A stretch of DNA of 64,000 bases from Panax quinquefolius. Taxonomy: Eukaryota > Streptophyta > Magnoliopsida > Apiales > Araliaceae. A program made the translations under genes and the position numbers. The first letter of the stretch is position 1; every line of letters starts with the position of its first letter. Location of the stretch: contig JAINUW010000802.1 in NCBI GenBank assembly GCA_020205615.1, positions 124,001 to 188,000 of the forward strand, given 5' to 3'. Below, piece by piece: positions 1-10,509 of the stretch. The notes under the pieces were generated by a model. The model ran no database searches. It saw only the letters and a list, made by a program, of their open reading frames with translations, and was not told the origin of the DNA.

Positions 1-1014
1 TACCTATCGATCTTACCTCTTTGAAAATACTTACATTCGATGTGATTTTAGGGATTGATTGGTTAACTACTCATCATGCAAAAATTGATTATTTTCGTAA
101 GGTTGTTAGCTTTCATATTCTTAACCAACCTATTATGCGAATTCAAGCAACCAAACCATTAAAGTCAATCACTGTCATCTCAAGCCATAAAGCTATTCGT
201 TTATTGAAAAACGGATGTCAGGCTTTCTTAGCTTATGTCATGGATTTAAACAAAAATACGTTAGTCTTGAATGATATTTCAATTGTTAATAAATTTCCTA
301 ACTTATTCCCTAAAGAACTTTCTGGCCTACCCCCAGAGCGTGAAATTAAATTTTGTATCGACATTAAACCCGGTACAAAACCCATTTCCAAAGCCCAATA
401 TCGAATGGCTCCTATTGAACTTCAGAAGGTAAAGACCCAACTGCAGGAATTGTTAAACATCGGTTTCATTCGTCCTAGTACGTCTCTTTGGGGTGCTTCT
501 ATTCTCTTCGTAAAGAAGAAAGATGGAAGTATGCGACTTTGTATTGATTATCGGGAGTTGAATCATGTCACCATCAAAAATAAGTACCCATTGCCACGCA
601 TTGATGACATGTTTGACCAGTTACAAGGCACCAAATTATTTTCAAAGATTGATCTTTGTTCTGGATATCATCAGTTAAAGATTAAAACTGATGACATCCC
701 AAAGACTACTTTCAGAACTCGGTACGGGCATTATGAATTCCTAGTCATGTCTTTTGGATTGACTAATGCGCCTGTTACCTTCATAGATATGATGGACAGA
801 GTATTCAAGGAATATTTGGATCATTTTATATTCTTCTTTATTGATGACATCCTCATATATTCCAAAAGTCGTGAAGATCATAAGCAACACTTGAGGCTGA
901 TACTCCAAAAGCTTCGTGAAAATAAGCTATATGCCAAGTTGAAGAAATATGAGTTCTGTCTTAAAGAAGTAGCATTCCTTGGACACGTGATATCAAATCA
1001 TGGAATATCTGTTG
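1..1014 (+). mobile_element. Element A: truncated Ty3/gypsy (Tekay-like) internal fragment
   Basis: This is internal sequence of a chromovirus-type element, very similar to the pol of element B further right. It starts at the window edge inside protease and stops abruptly in the reverse transcriptase after GISV, where the LTR of element B begins at 1015. The rest of A, if present, should lie beyond B's 3' end outside the window, preceded by the 5-bp duplication tgttg (1010-1014). The boundary is seen directly; nesting rather than LTR-LTR recombination is inference. Confidence 0.85.
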
Positions 1015-1019
1015 TGTAA
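21..1019 (+). pseudogene. pol: Tekay-like pol fragment: protease end and reverse transcriptase (element A)
   Basis: An uninterrupted 332-residue frame. The first ~90 residues are the C-terminal part of the aspartic protease (DVILGIDWL motif near residue 8; the DTG active site lies left of the window). Residues ~115-330 are reverse transcriptase: [42 protein letters not shown] and the catalytic FIDD box near residue 275. It copies element RNA into DNA in cytoplasmic particles. The frame is open here, unlike most pol copies in this window, but the end is artificial: the stop TAA at 1017-1019 belongs to the LTR of B, so RNase H, integrase and chromodomain are missing. The ATG at 21 is internal to pol, not a real start. 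Confidence 0.9.
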
Positions 1020-1834
1020 GACCCCAACTTTTTTGAATAAAGAATAATTTTTTTTGAAATATATTTTTGAATATTATGGCGTGGATATGATATAATGTTA
1101 CAGTTGTGGGTAATATTTAAAAATTTTGCAAAGAAGCAAGTTAATATAAAATATTCGTTGTGTCGGGGAATATTCGATTGGTCAGGGAATATTCGTTTTA
1201 ACAGGGAATATTCATACGACGACATAATCACTGGTGGATCCCACAACAGAAGTATTGTCGTAGTTAAAAAATGACAGAAATATATTTTTTATAAAAATAA
1301 CAGTGAAAGTTTTACCGTTAAACTGTTGAACTACCCGGTGGTAAAAGTGCAGTAATACGTGTGGTTGCATAGTAGCACACGGTGTTGATTATTGATGCTT
1401 ACGTGAGAAGTCACTCAATTATACTCAATTGTTGCTACAATAATTGTTGCATAGTATCTCACGTTATTTGATTCAATTATTATCACAACATTAATATTTT
1501 TATATTATTAAATCAATAATTGAGATGACAAAGTTATTCATATTATTATTTGCAATATTGACGATGTCTATAAAGTTCTGTCGAGGAGAGGTTTGGTCAC
1601 CTAATTGCGTGCCAATAGGGAGAAATCCTTATTGGAAAGCCCCATCTTTCCTGGGAATGATCTAGTTGTTAAATATTGTGTGTTATAATATTAATGATGA
1701 ATAAATGTTACTAATGTGTTTATTAAAGATAAATAATTTGTGGTAAATATTTATTCAATTTTTAATATAAATATAGGGATTATTATGAGGCGTTTGTTGT
1801 AGGTATTCCATGGGAAGATTAACAAATTTTATGG

Positions 1835-2015
1835 ACCGTCGATGGTGATTTTAATAGATAACTAATCTAGACCATTGATGGTGGTTTTAATAGTTAATAA
1901 ATCTGGACCATTGATGGTGGTTGTAATAGTAAATCAATCTGGACCGTCGGTTGTGGTTTTAATAGTAATCAATATGAACCGTCCGTTCTAATAGTAAATC
2001 AATCTAGACCGATTG
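1835..2015 (+). repeat. ~50-bp degenerate tandem repeats in B LTR
   Basis: Four to five diverged copies of a unit built round AATAGTAAATCAATCTGGACC and GATGGTGGTTTTAATAG lie just upstream of the TATA-like box. Similar units are not obvious in the LTRs of F, G or C, so this looks like a local expansion in this subfamily's U3. Confidence 0.7.
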
Positions 2016-2044
2016 TGAATTAGTTAGTATTTAGTCCATTCTCC

Positions 2045-2053
2045 TATAAATAG
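2045..2053 (+). promoter_or_regulatory. TATA box of B LTR
   Basis: TATAAATAG in the sequence context CTCC...AAGC. The same octamer or nonamer sits at the equivalent place in G (42279 and 49692) and on the minus strand in F. A GA-rich leader (GAGAGAGAAAC) follows about 60 nt downstream, as in G, so transcription probably starts shortly after this box. Confidence 0.7.
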
Positions 2054-2469
2054 AAGCTTAATTCTCCTTTCATTCTCACCAATTCACTAAGATTCACAAG
2101 AGACACTATAGAGAGAGAAACTATAGAGAGCAAGAAGAAGAGTATTCTACTACTTCACTATTGCAGTATCCAACATTCTACTAAGGTAAGGGGTATTATT
2201 TCTTTCATATTCATAAGGAATACTATTTTTCATATTCATCCTTTAATATGTCAGAATAACCTGTTTACGCGGATTACGTACCGTATGACAGGTGAAAATC
2301 CATTTGCAGTTTCGTATATTATTCCTTTTCATATTCTTAAATCTAAACTTACTATGGTAAGTATCGCTTCTATAATCCTTGAAATTAGTGGAATATTCTT
2401 GAGTTTTGTGCTTCATCCAGTATCATTTCATTTGAATATTGTTCTGAATTTTCTTATTAAATATCACTA

Positions 2470-2706
2470 TTTTCACCCGGGGTACTATTCACGGGTTACT
2501 ATTCACCCGGTTACTATTCACTATAATATTATTCACTCGGGTATTCGGGGCACTTTTCATGTCAGAATACTATTCACGAGTTACTATTCACCCATTTACT
2601 ATTCACTCAAATATTATTCACTCGGGTATTCGGGGCACTTTTCATGTCGGGGTACTATTCACGGGGTACTATTCCCGAAGTACTATTCACAGGGTACTAT
2701 TCACGG
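2470..2706 (+). repeat. ACTATTCAC minisatellite in B LTR
   Basis: About a dozen copies of ACTATTCAC or one-base variants, spaced roughly 18-20 bp and separated by CGGGGT- or CGGGTT-type spacers. The same nonamer, in fewer copies, is found in the LTRs of C (57549-57615) and F (minus strand, 18404-18450 and 11060-11110). In G the complementary form GTGAATAGT is repeated instead. Confidence 0.8.
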
Positions 2707-2917
2707 AAAAATTTATTTCTTTTCTGTTCAAATTATTTTTGATACATGGATATTATTCTTGAATTTTACTCCACAAAGCAGTATCATGTTGACAATTTAG
2801 ACATTACTGAATTTTGGATAAATTAAGTTATAAATCTTTAAAAATTTATCCTTCGCTTTCTTTTAGTTGAATTCTTATATCATTGTTATCATCATCATAC
2901 TTATATTGTGATGAAAG

Positions 2918-3088
2918 CCATCTTTGGCTTACGTGCATAGATGGACTGTTAATTGGTATGATTATGACCAGGGATAATTCGGTATGATCATGATCATTGA
3001 TGATTACACGAATATTCTTGGCCCGTAATGCAAGAATAATTTATGGATGTGATACTAATGAATATCCTTGGCCCGTAGTGTAGGGATG
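2918..3088 (+). repeat. Hairpin cluster with GCCCGTARTG loop in B LTR
   Basis: There are three stem-loops. One: CCATCTTTG (2918-2926) with CATAGATGG (2936-2944), one mismatch, loop GCTTACGTG. Two: TATTCTTG (3013-3020) with CAAGAATA (3031-3038), perfect, loop GCCCGTAATG. Three: ATCCTTG (3064-3070) with TAGGGAT (3081-3087), paired through two G-U pairs, loop GCCCGTAGTG. F, G and C carry the same loop on different or decayed stems. These lie downstream of the probable start site, so they would be in the RNA. Confidence 0.7.
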
Positions 3089-3616
3089 ATTCGATGATGT
3101 GATTTATTTATTAAGCTGAGTCCCAGCGATAAAGTTAATGATAAACTTTTTAAATCATAGAAGATAGTAGATATCATGCTCTATTTGACTCTTCTAATGG
3201 ATTGCTTGTTCCGCTGCAGTTAAACTTGTTGTCTATTATATTATATCAGTTTAACATTGTTGAAGGCTAATGATAACTTATTCTGCATTATCTTAGTCAT
3301 AATATTTCTTACTGGACTAGTTGAGCTCACCCTTTTACTTCAATTGTTCTCTTTAGGAAATGAGAACGTAGCCGGAACTAGCCGGGGAACGGAGTGATGG
3401 TCTGAGATGGTGTTATAGTAGTCCTCACTATTCTATAAAATAGTGTGACAATAAATGTAATGAGGACACCATTTAAGTTTGGATATTGTTTAGAAGACAA
3501 TATTCATGTAAAAACTCTCAGCTCATGTTGTATAATTAAGTTTGTATTTGTATTTAGTACCATGTATTTGGTGACCCAAGATGGGTGATGTATACCTATT
3601 TTGGGGGCGTCACAGT

Positions 3617-3628
3617 TGGTATCAAAGC
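3617..3628 (+). other. Primer-binding site of element B
   Basis: TGGTATCAAAGC starts two bases after the LTR end. It differs at one base from TGGTATCAGAGC, the complement of the 3' end of initiator methionine tRNA that primes many plant LTR elements. C has the same site (58579-58590). Confidence 0.85.
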
Positions 3629-3759
3629 TTAGGGATATGATCTTTGGCTGAGATGTGAGACAAGAACTAGGAGGGGAGAGATGGGGAATTCCTTCGCTAG
3701 TATGTCCTACCTAAGTTTATTTGATATTTAATTGGTCGGTCAGGGTATAGGGATAATAT

Positions 3760-5604
3760 GTGGAATGTCAATTAACCCTTGTTTTATGGCAGTGTTTGAA
3801 ACTGGCATCTGAAAATATCGAGATAAGCAATGAAGCACATGAGACCGTTGAGTCACCAACGATCAATATCCAGGATAATGTGCAATTGGAAGACAATAAT
3901 CCTCAGGTAAACAACAACACCGATCAAATGATGAATGATGGATTGTTCAGAGGCTTCATGCAACATCAAGCGAAAGCGGCTCCTGTTCAAAATGAAGGTG
4001 GAAACACTGGCAACTCTCGAATGGTCATTACTAAGCAATTCAAGGAGCTAGGACCACCGGAGTTTTTTGGAGAGCCAAAACCACTTAAGGCGGAGACATG
4101 CATGGATAAAGAAGATCACAAAGATATTTGATATCTTGGGATGCTCCAAGGAGCAAAAGGTTCCCTTTGCCACCTTCATGTTGAGAGGAGAGGCAGATTA
4201 CTGGTGGGAATCAGTAAAACGTACTCAGTCTACCGCACTTAAAATGTCATGGGAAAAGTTCCAAGAACTATTCAACGACAAGTACTTTCCCGAAAGTATT
4301 CGTCACATGAAGGAGGTGGAGTTTATCAAGTTAGAGCAAAACAATATGACCGTGTCGCAGTACGAGGCTAAGTTTGCCGAGTTGTCCCGGTTTGCATCCC
4401 ATTTGGTTGATAATGAGGAGAGAATGACCCAAATTTTTTTACGAGGTTTGAGACCTGAAATACGTCAATACCTCATTTCTCACAAACCGTGTTTGTATTC
4501 AGATGTTGTAAATAGGGCTCAGTTATTGGATAGCGATAATGAGTCAACACAACCAAGAGAGAGCAGCCGACAAGTAGATAATACCAGTGGTAGTAGTCAT
4601 CGAAGCGGTGACAACAGACGTGGAGGGAATCAACATGGAAGAAATGGTAACCACTTCGGTGGTAATCATGGAGAAGATAATAAAAGTGAAAATTTCAAGA
4701 AGAGGAGATTCAATAATGATGAAAAGACGTCAGCACCAGCACCTGTTGTTAAGGAAGGAGAACGACCGCCGGTCGTATGTTACAAATGCAGAGGGGAGGG
4801 ACACATTAGTCCAAACTGTACGCAACAGTCCAAAGCATATTATAATTATGGAAGAGAATGTCACCTAGCCCGATTTTGTCGTGCACCAAAGTCAAGTCCA
4901 GCTGGGATGGAGGCATCAAAGGCTGTCCTAGACAAGACAAAACTGGTAGTTCAAGGGAGAGCATTTGTCGTAACCTCCCAAAAAGCGAGGAATCCGAACG
5001 AGGTGATCACGGGTAAGCAAATTATAAACTCTAGCAAAGTCTATACCTTATTTGATACCGGTTCTACCCATTCTTTTATTTCTCCTACTTGCGCTCAACG
5101 TTTAAATTTGACTCCAGAGAAATTAGACTTTGATTTATCTGTTGAAACTCCATTGGGAGAAACCTTCATTACATCCACTATTTATAAGTCTTATTTGATT
5201 CAAATCGGTAACCGCACGTTACCTGTCGATCTTATCTTTTTGAAAATACTTGCATTTGATGTGATTTTAGAGATTGATTGGTTAACTACTGATTATGCAA
5301 AAATTGATTGCTTTTGTAAGGTTGTTAGCTGTCATATTCCTAACCAATCTATTATGCGAATTCAAGCAACCAAACCATTAAAGTCAATCACTGTCATCTC
5401 AAGCCATAAAGCTATTCGTTTATTGAAAAATGGATGTCATGCTTTCTTAGCTCATGTCACGTATTTAAACAAAAATACGTCAGTCTTGAATGATATTTCT
5501 ATTGTTAATAAATTTCCTGACGTATTCTCTAAAGAACTTCATGGCCTACACCCAGAGCTTGAAATTGAATTTTGCATCGACCTTGAATCCGGTACAAAAA
5601 CCCA
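3760..5604 (+). pseudogene. gag-pro: gag and protease of element B, frameshifted and truncated by D
   Basis: Gag forms the particle and packages the RNA; protease cuts the polyprotein. The first frame (3760-4098) covers the gag N-terminus up to GPPEFFGEPKP. A 4-base TGCA insertion near 4099-4102 then shifts the frame; the second frame (to 5604) holds the gag core (KEVEFIKLEQNNMTVSQYEAK), a CCHC knuckle ([14 protein letters not shown]), a second knuckle that has lost its first two cysteines (YYNYGRECHLARFC), the protease site [11 protein letters not shown] and the DVILEIDWL motif. The frame runs into D at 5605. The true initiator is uncertain; 3760 is simply the first ATG in that frame after the PBS. 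Confidence 0.88.
5600..5604 (+). other. Left target-site duplication of element D (accca)
   Basis: accca precedes TGTAGACC at 5605 and is repeated at 54721-54725 directly after the GACGTTGACA end of D's right LTR. Removing D plus one copy restores the pol sequence seen intact in element A (around 375-390). Confidence 0.93.
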
Positions 5605-5665
5605 TGTAGACCCTCGAATTTTTCTGCACTCCTATTACTAATATTGCAGGAGGGTAGATTCGTCT

Positions 5666-6300
5666 TTTGGATATAACCCTGAAAGACAACTTACATCCAT
5701 TCCATATACTACTGGAAGTTCAGCTCCAACCCGGAACACAAACCGAGAACATCATCTAAAACCCGAAACACACACCGGGAATGTCATTTCCAATCTCAGA
5801 GATAACCCCGAGATATGCAGATCAAAAGACCGACAACAACACCGGAGAGGATAGTTCTGTCACGACGATAACATTGCGACGCTTAGTTCAAGTTCTAGAG
5901 ACAACACTAGGAGTAGCAACCCCATCCTTGGTGATAGCCCCAAGAGATTCCATTGTAGTTCCTGCTATAACCCTGAAAATGCTTGTTTCAAACATATGCA
6001 ATCAGCTTCAACCATAGACATCCTGTCGAGGCACACACACCTCAGACCCAGAGACTACAATGGGCAGACAGGAACATCCACAGATGACAGTGAGACATAC
6101 AAACAAGCAGCAGTCCAATCTCAGATGTAACCCTGAGCAATGTCTGCTTATCGCTTAAACCGGCGATAACCCTGGTGAGGAGTCAATACGTCATCTTATT
6201 GTCTCAACAAGATGATATCGCAGCATACCAACAAGTAGTCCAATCTCAGCTGTAATCCTGAGCAACGTCTACTTTCAACTAAAACTGGCGATAACCCCGA
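5666..6300 (+). repeat. Constant-loop hairpin array in left D LTR (~33-bp period)
   Basis: This is the left copy of the array described in the right LTR at 52097-52740. Examples: TTCTAG/CTAGGA with loop AGACAACA near 5893-5912; CTTGG/CCAAG with loop TGATAGCC; CTCAG/CTGAG with loop ATGTAACC; CTCAG/CTGAG with loop CTGTAATC near 6244-6261. Several stems are more decayed than in the right LTR, for example TTCCTG...CTGAA near 5959-5976. Confidence 0.75.
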
Positions 6301-7024
6301 CGAGGAGTCAAACGTCATCTTGTTCCTTCGACAATGGCACGTCGCCTCAACACTTCATACATACATACATCCAACAATGTCCCACATGAGCCGAGGATTG
6401 ACAATCCCGAGTGACTATTACGTGTGACAGTACTTTGGATAGAATTTAAAGCTTGAAGACCATGGGCATAGACCCCTTTTCCTGACTTCGTACAACCTCT
6501 AATCCATGTCATTGCGTAACTCTCGACACAAGCGGTCCGAAAAAGGTCAGATATACCTCGTTCGGATGCTCGGATTAAAGTTCTGCATGTTCGAGCGGAC
6601 ATTACAGTGCATGAGTGCACGTACTACGAGATGACAGGACCCGCGAGACTCGGATGCATCACGACCGATCCACAGGTACAAGCTCAGGTCCGCCGTAGTG
6701 TACCTACCATGTGTATTGCCGCCATCCGTTTATATATACAAGCCTTGGGGTCAGCCATTTGAAAAGAAGAGGGAGGGAAAAAGGCGAGGAAGCCCTGTCC
6801 ATTTTACTTTGCATACACTTCTTTTGAGTGTTTCCTCACTTCCAAACACTTGCTAGCTCACATATAGCTATCTTTTATCCGGCTGGAGCTGAGTGTTTAT
6901 CCATTTAAAGTCATAGAAGTCTACTTTGGCAGCCCACTGTAAGCCTTCTTATATTCTATAAAGCCTTCTTCTCATATTAGCACACACTGTTGTACACGTT
7001 GAGAGTCATGTGAGTGTGTTTGCT

Positions 7025-7150
7025 CGGACTTCGGTCCGTGGTTTTCATTTCTTTTTGTATATATATATATATATTTCATATATGGACTAACATTACCGAG
7101 TTATGCCTCGATTGAGCCTAGACTTTCGGTCTGGAGCTTTTATAGATATA

Positions 7151-7199
<49 letters not shown>

Positions 7200-7251
7200 T
7201 GGTCAGACTCTGTCTGATGAGCCTGGATTTTATATTCGGTGCATTTAATTG

Positions 7252-7288
<37 letters not shown>

Positions 7289-7420
7289 ACTGTTGTCAGA
7301 CATATCTGATGAGCCTGGATTTACATCCAGTGCGTTTAATCGCTTTTATATATATATATACATATATATAATTGTTGTTTGACATATTCGATGAGCCTGG
7401 ATTCACCAGTGCGTTTACTG

Positions 7421-7458
<38 letters not shown>
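7025..7458 (+). repeat. Hairpin pairs flanking a TGAGCCT linker, with (TA)n tracts, in left D LTR
   Basis: CGGAC/GTCCG closes a TTCG tetraloop (7025-7038). Then come units of two small hairpins separated by a constant (A/G)ATGAGCCT or ATTGAGCCT linker: CGAG/CTCG and AGAC/GTCT (7097-7132); TCAGAC/GTCTGA (7203-7217); TCAGA/TCTGA and CTGGAT/ATCCAG (7296-7330). Units are separated by (TA)n runs of about 10-45 bp, the longest at 7147-7192 and 7423-7458. The position is downstream of the TATA box, so in the transcribed leader. Confidence 0.7.
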
Positions 7459-7466
<8 letters not shown>

Positions 7467-7483
7467 TTTTCATCAGTTCGGAG

Positions 7484-9360
7484 TGAAAGTAGTATGCACA
7501 CAAGCCAATCATGTTTGATGATAAAGCATATACTTTGTAACAATCTTATTCATTTATTAATAAAAAGTATTAATTTATTAAAGGCTTTTAATTATCTACA
7601 TGATGCTGTTTTATAATATGTGATAAACCCATAATTTTAAGCAATACTTTTTGAATAATGATGATGACCATTCTAATGAGATCTAAATTCTTAGAAAGCA
7701 TAAAACTAAAATAGTTCCTAATCGTTGGATTACTACATTGGGGATTAGTGAATCCGGATAGATTGGTACATACGTTGCTTGCTCATTGGATGAGGATGAT
7801 TGATCTCATGATCATTTGTGTGGAGACACTAAAGCAAGTATGCAGGTGCTTATTAGAGAATAAGTTCACTGAACGTGGCTCGCTAAGGAATACCTAATAG
7901 AGTTTTATTTGCCTGTCAATAGGAATTCCTGTAGTGATAGTAGTACAAGTGATCCTTAAACTTAAGATCATCATAGTATCTTGTGTATGATGAGTTATAC
8001 TTTGACTTATTCCTTAAGATCCTTAAGGTATATCAAAGGGTATGCTTGGGTATAATAAGTTGTACATGGAGATAATGTATGATCAATAAAGAATCTATCA
8101 CTTCTAGTAAAAGAAGAGAAATGTCCTATGTGATTCAATAAATGACAACCCAGTAGTCCTTGGCGGCGTAATGAAATTAGAAAGGAGTTTCTAATTTGCA
8201 TTATTGGAGTTGTGCATTTAAGGATCGAAATACATATAATTAAATAAAATAAAACTTGATGGTAATTCCATGCCTTATATTTAATTGGGGACATTGTATG
8301 GTGGAAGGATTGAATTGTCACGGTAACTATTTACTCAAAGGTTCTTTTATGATTAATGTTGAAATCTATATTATCCGAAAAGTCGTTAATCACTGGGAGG
8401 CTTATCTCTATTGTAGAATAAATATTATTTATTTAAATAAATTATTAGTTTAATTTATTTATTTAAATAAGATTAGAATTGTTCTTATTGATTTATTCAC
8501 AAGGTTTAATATGGAGAACCTAAAGGGTCACACCATAAAAGGAAGAATAATTATTTAAGAAGTTAATGGCATAATCGTAATAATAAGTTAAGTATATTTA
8601 ATTTAATCTATGGTGATAGAATAAATTAAATAACTTAATATTTATTATTTAATATTTTAGAAATATTAAATATAAATTAATAAGAGGAGTCTTATTATTA
8701 TTATTATAATTATTATTATTTAATTCCTAAATGAGTTTAGGAATTAATTAATAAAAGTACTCTCAAATATTCTAATAAGATTAGGAGGCTAATTAATTAA
8801 TAGAGTTTAATTAATTATTCCTAATAAGATTGGGAGCCTAATTGATTAAATGAGTTTAATTAATTAAAATAAAACCCAACTCTTTAATTGTTAAGGAGGG
8901 TTGCCCATATCTATAAATAAGAGGAGTCTTATTATGGGTGAAGGGGTTGTTGACGTATTCATAGAATACGTAATTCCAATAGTTGGGAGAGTATGCCCTT
9001 TTCTATGAGAGATAGAAAAATTAGGGTTTTGCCAAATATCCATCTTCTTGAATCCTTCTTCTTCCTTGGTGGATCACCTCTAGAGGCCAAACACTTGGGT
9101 GGCTAACATTGATCAAAGGAAGGAACCAAACCCGGTGGATTCAAGTTGAACGCGAAAAGGATTGGAGGTGAACTTGTACCTGAGGAAACTCGAATCTTCA
9201 AGGGTATGATTCTTGTTCTTCATATCTTTTCGTTTAATTAATAATTGTGCATAAAGGGTGATCCGGGTATATGGTTTGTAAAATTTTAAACTCTGAGTTT
9301 TACACGTTTTCGCTTATTTTGTGCAATTTTATTGCGTTCATGAATATTACAAACCCAACA
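7484..9360 (+). repeat. 5' LTR of element E
   Basis: 1,877 bp from TGAAAGTAG to AACCCAACA, matching 24211-26100 with scattered differences. A TATAAATAAG box lies at 8912-8921. The LTR is very AT-rich, with palindromic TTATTTAAATAA-type stretches around 8428-8470. Confidence 0.9.
8912..8921 (+). promoter_or_regulatory. TATA box of E 5' LTR
   Basis: TATAAATAAG, about 450 bp before the LTR end; the right LTR has the same box at 25653-25660. I infer it as the core promoter of E. Confidence 0.6.
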
Positions 9361-9361
9361 G

Positions 9362-9374
9362 TGGTATCAGAACC
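9362..9374 (+). other. Primer-binding site of element E
   Basis: TGGTATCAGAACC begins one base after the LTR. The first ten bases match the initiator methionine tRNA-type site TGGTATCAGAGC common in plant copia elements. Confidence 0.85.
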
Positions 9375-9610
9375 AAACTTTTATGCGAATTATTAATTGT
9401 TTTAATTTGATATGTATATTAATATGTGTTTAAAACAATTTAATTGGACATAATTTTGTTGTATAAAATTTATTAAAAAAAAAAGGGGCCGAAATTATTT
9501 TTTTCCTCGAAAATCTGTTATATCGCGGACTCATGGAAAAGAACGATTGAATGAATACTTCACGGATTCTATCAATCCCACGTGCCCAAGGGATAAAGAT
9601 GGTATAGTTA

Positions 9611-9656
<46 letters not shown>

Positions 9657-10504
9657 GTAATAATTTTATAATTAAAATAAAGTTTATTTTAATAATTAAA
9701 ATAAAAGATTTATTTTAATATTAAAATAAAAAATTTATTTTAATTTTAAAATTAGAATTTCATGCTAACTAATTAGAGTTGGAATTGAATTCCATGATAA
9801 CTAATTGGAGTTGAAATTGGATTCCATGTTTCCTTAAATGAAGGAGTTTATTTAGATATGAAATAAGATTTCATATTATTCAAAATAAAGGAGTTTATTT
9901 GTGAATAGGAAAAGAGAATCAAGTATTTCCTTAAATAAAGGAGTTTATTTAGATATGAAATAAGATTTCATATTATTCAAAATAAAGGAGTTTATTTGTG
10001 AATAGGAAAGTGAATCCATGTTTCCTTAAATAAAGGAGTTTATTTACATATGAAATAAGATTTCATATTATTCAAAATAAAGGAGTTTATTTGTGAATAG
10101 GAAAGATAATCCGTGTTTCCTTTAATAATTTTTTTACTTGAATTGGATTCCATAATTAATTAAAATAAATGAATTTATTTTGATTAAATATTTTGATTAA
10201 AATAAAATAGTTTATTTTATTCAAAATTGGATAAATTAAAATAAAAAGGGTTTTATTTTGATTTAAATTTGGATTAAAATAAAGGAGTTTATTTTAATTC
10301 AAAATTAGATTTTATACTAACTAAATTTGCCCATTAAATGATATCAACATATATATTGAATGTTAATTATTCATGAGATGAATGTTATTTATTGATGCAT
10401 ATGGTGATGTGTATGATAATAAATGGGATTGATTATGGACTATTGACTATTGTGATTGGATTTTATTTTAGTTGGATGCATGAATGTATGGATTTTATTA
10501 AATG
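9375..10504 (+). other. Non-coding leader of element E before the F insertion
   Basis: About 1.1 kb with no credible coding frame. It is dominated by AT-rich inverted repeats of AAAATAAA/TTTATTTT type, a (TA)n run at 9620-9648, and the 96-bp repeats. After removal of F, the leader continues at 20046. Confidence 0.75.
9829..10117 (+). repeat. Three ~96-bp tandem repeats in E leader, each with GGAG-capped hairpins
   Basis: Copies start at 9829, 9925 and 10021. Each carries, in order, a stem of TAAATAAA/TTTATTTA type capped by GGAG (9835-9854, 9932-9951, 10027-10046), a stem ATATGAAAT/ATTTCATAT with loop AAG (9856-9876, 9953-9973, 10048-10068), and AAATAAA/TTTATTT capped by GGAG (9883-9900, 9980-9997, 10075-10092). 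An independent longer one is at 10273-10298. The region lies between PBS and gag and does not appear to encode protein. Confidence 0.8.
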
Positions 10505-10509
10505 GGGTC
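10505..10509 (+). other. Left target-site duplication of element F (gggtc)
   Basis: gggtc lies directly before the minus-strand LTR end TGTGACGC at 10510 and is repeated at 20041-20045 after TCTTACA. Confidence 0.93.

Larger units (their letters stand above)
1015..3614 (+). repeat. 5' LTR of element B
   Basis: It begins TGTAAGACCCC and ends GGCGTCACA, immediately followed by a tRNA-type primer-binding site, giving a 2.6-kb LTR. The same ends occur in the LTRs of F, G and C. It contains a TATA-like box, three different short tandem arrays and a cluster of hairpins, listed separately. The matching 3' LTR is not in the window, so age cannot be judged from LTR pairs. Confidence 0.9.
5605..7483 (+). 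repeat. Left LTR of element D, first part
   Basis: It aligns end to end with 52040-53745 of the right LTR; the remainder of this LTR is at 26106-27074, beyond element E. It holds the hairpin array (5666-6300), a TATATATA box at 6731-6738 and a second array of hairpins separated by (TA)n tracts (7097-7458). Confidence 0.9.

Noticed and set aside
2285..2800. Open frame of 171 residues in B's LTR
   Set aside because: It runs through the ACTATTCAC minisatellite and gives a repetitive His/Tyr/Ser peptide; no domain, and it lies within the LTR. The same reasoning applies to 42495-42840 and 49792-50283 in G's LTRs.
7093..7303. Minus-strand open frames rich in Tyr-Ile repeats
   Set aside because: They are translations of (TA)n microsatellite tracts inside D's LTR; the same artefact recurs at 53464-53921.
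8007..8453. Open frames on both strands in E's 5' LTR
   Set aside because: They lie entirely inside an LTR, are not conserved as frames in the right LTR (25000-25200) and show no domain.
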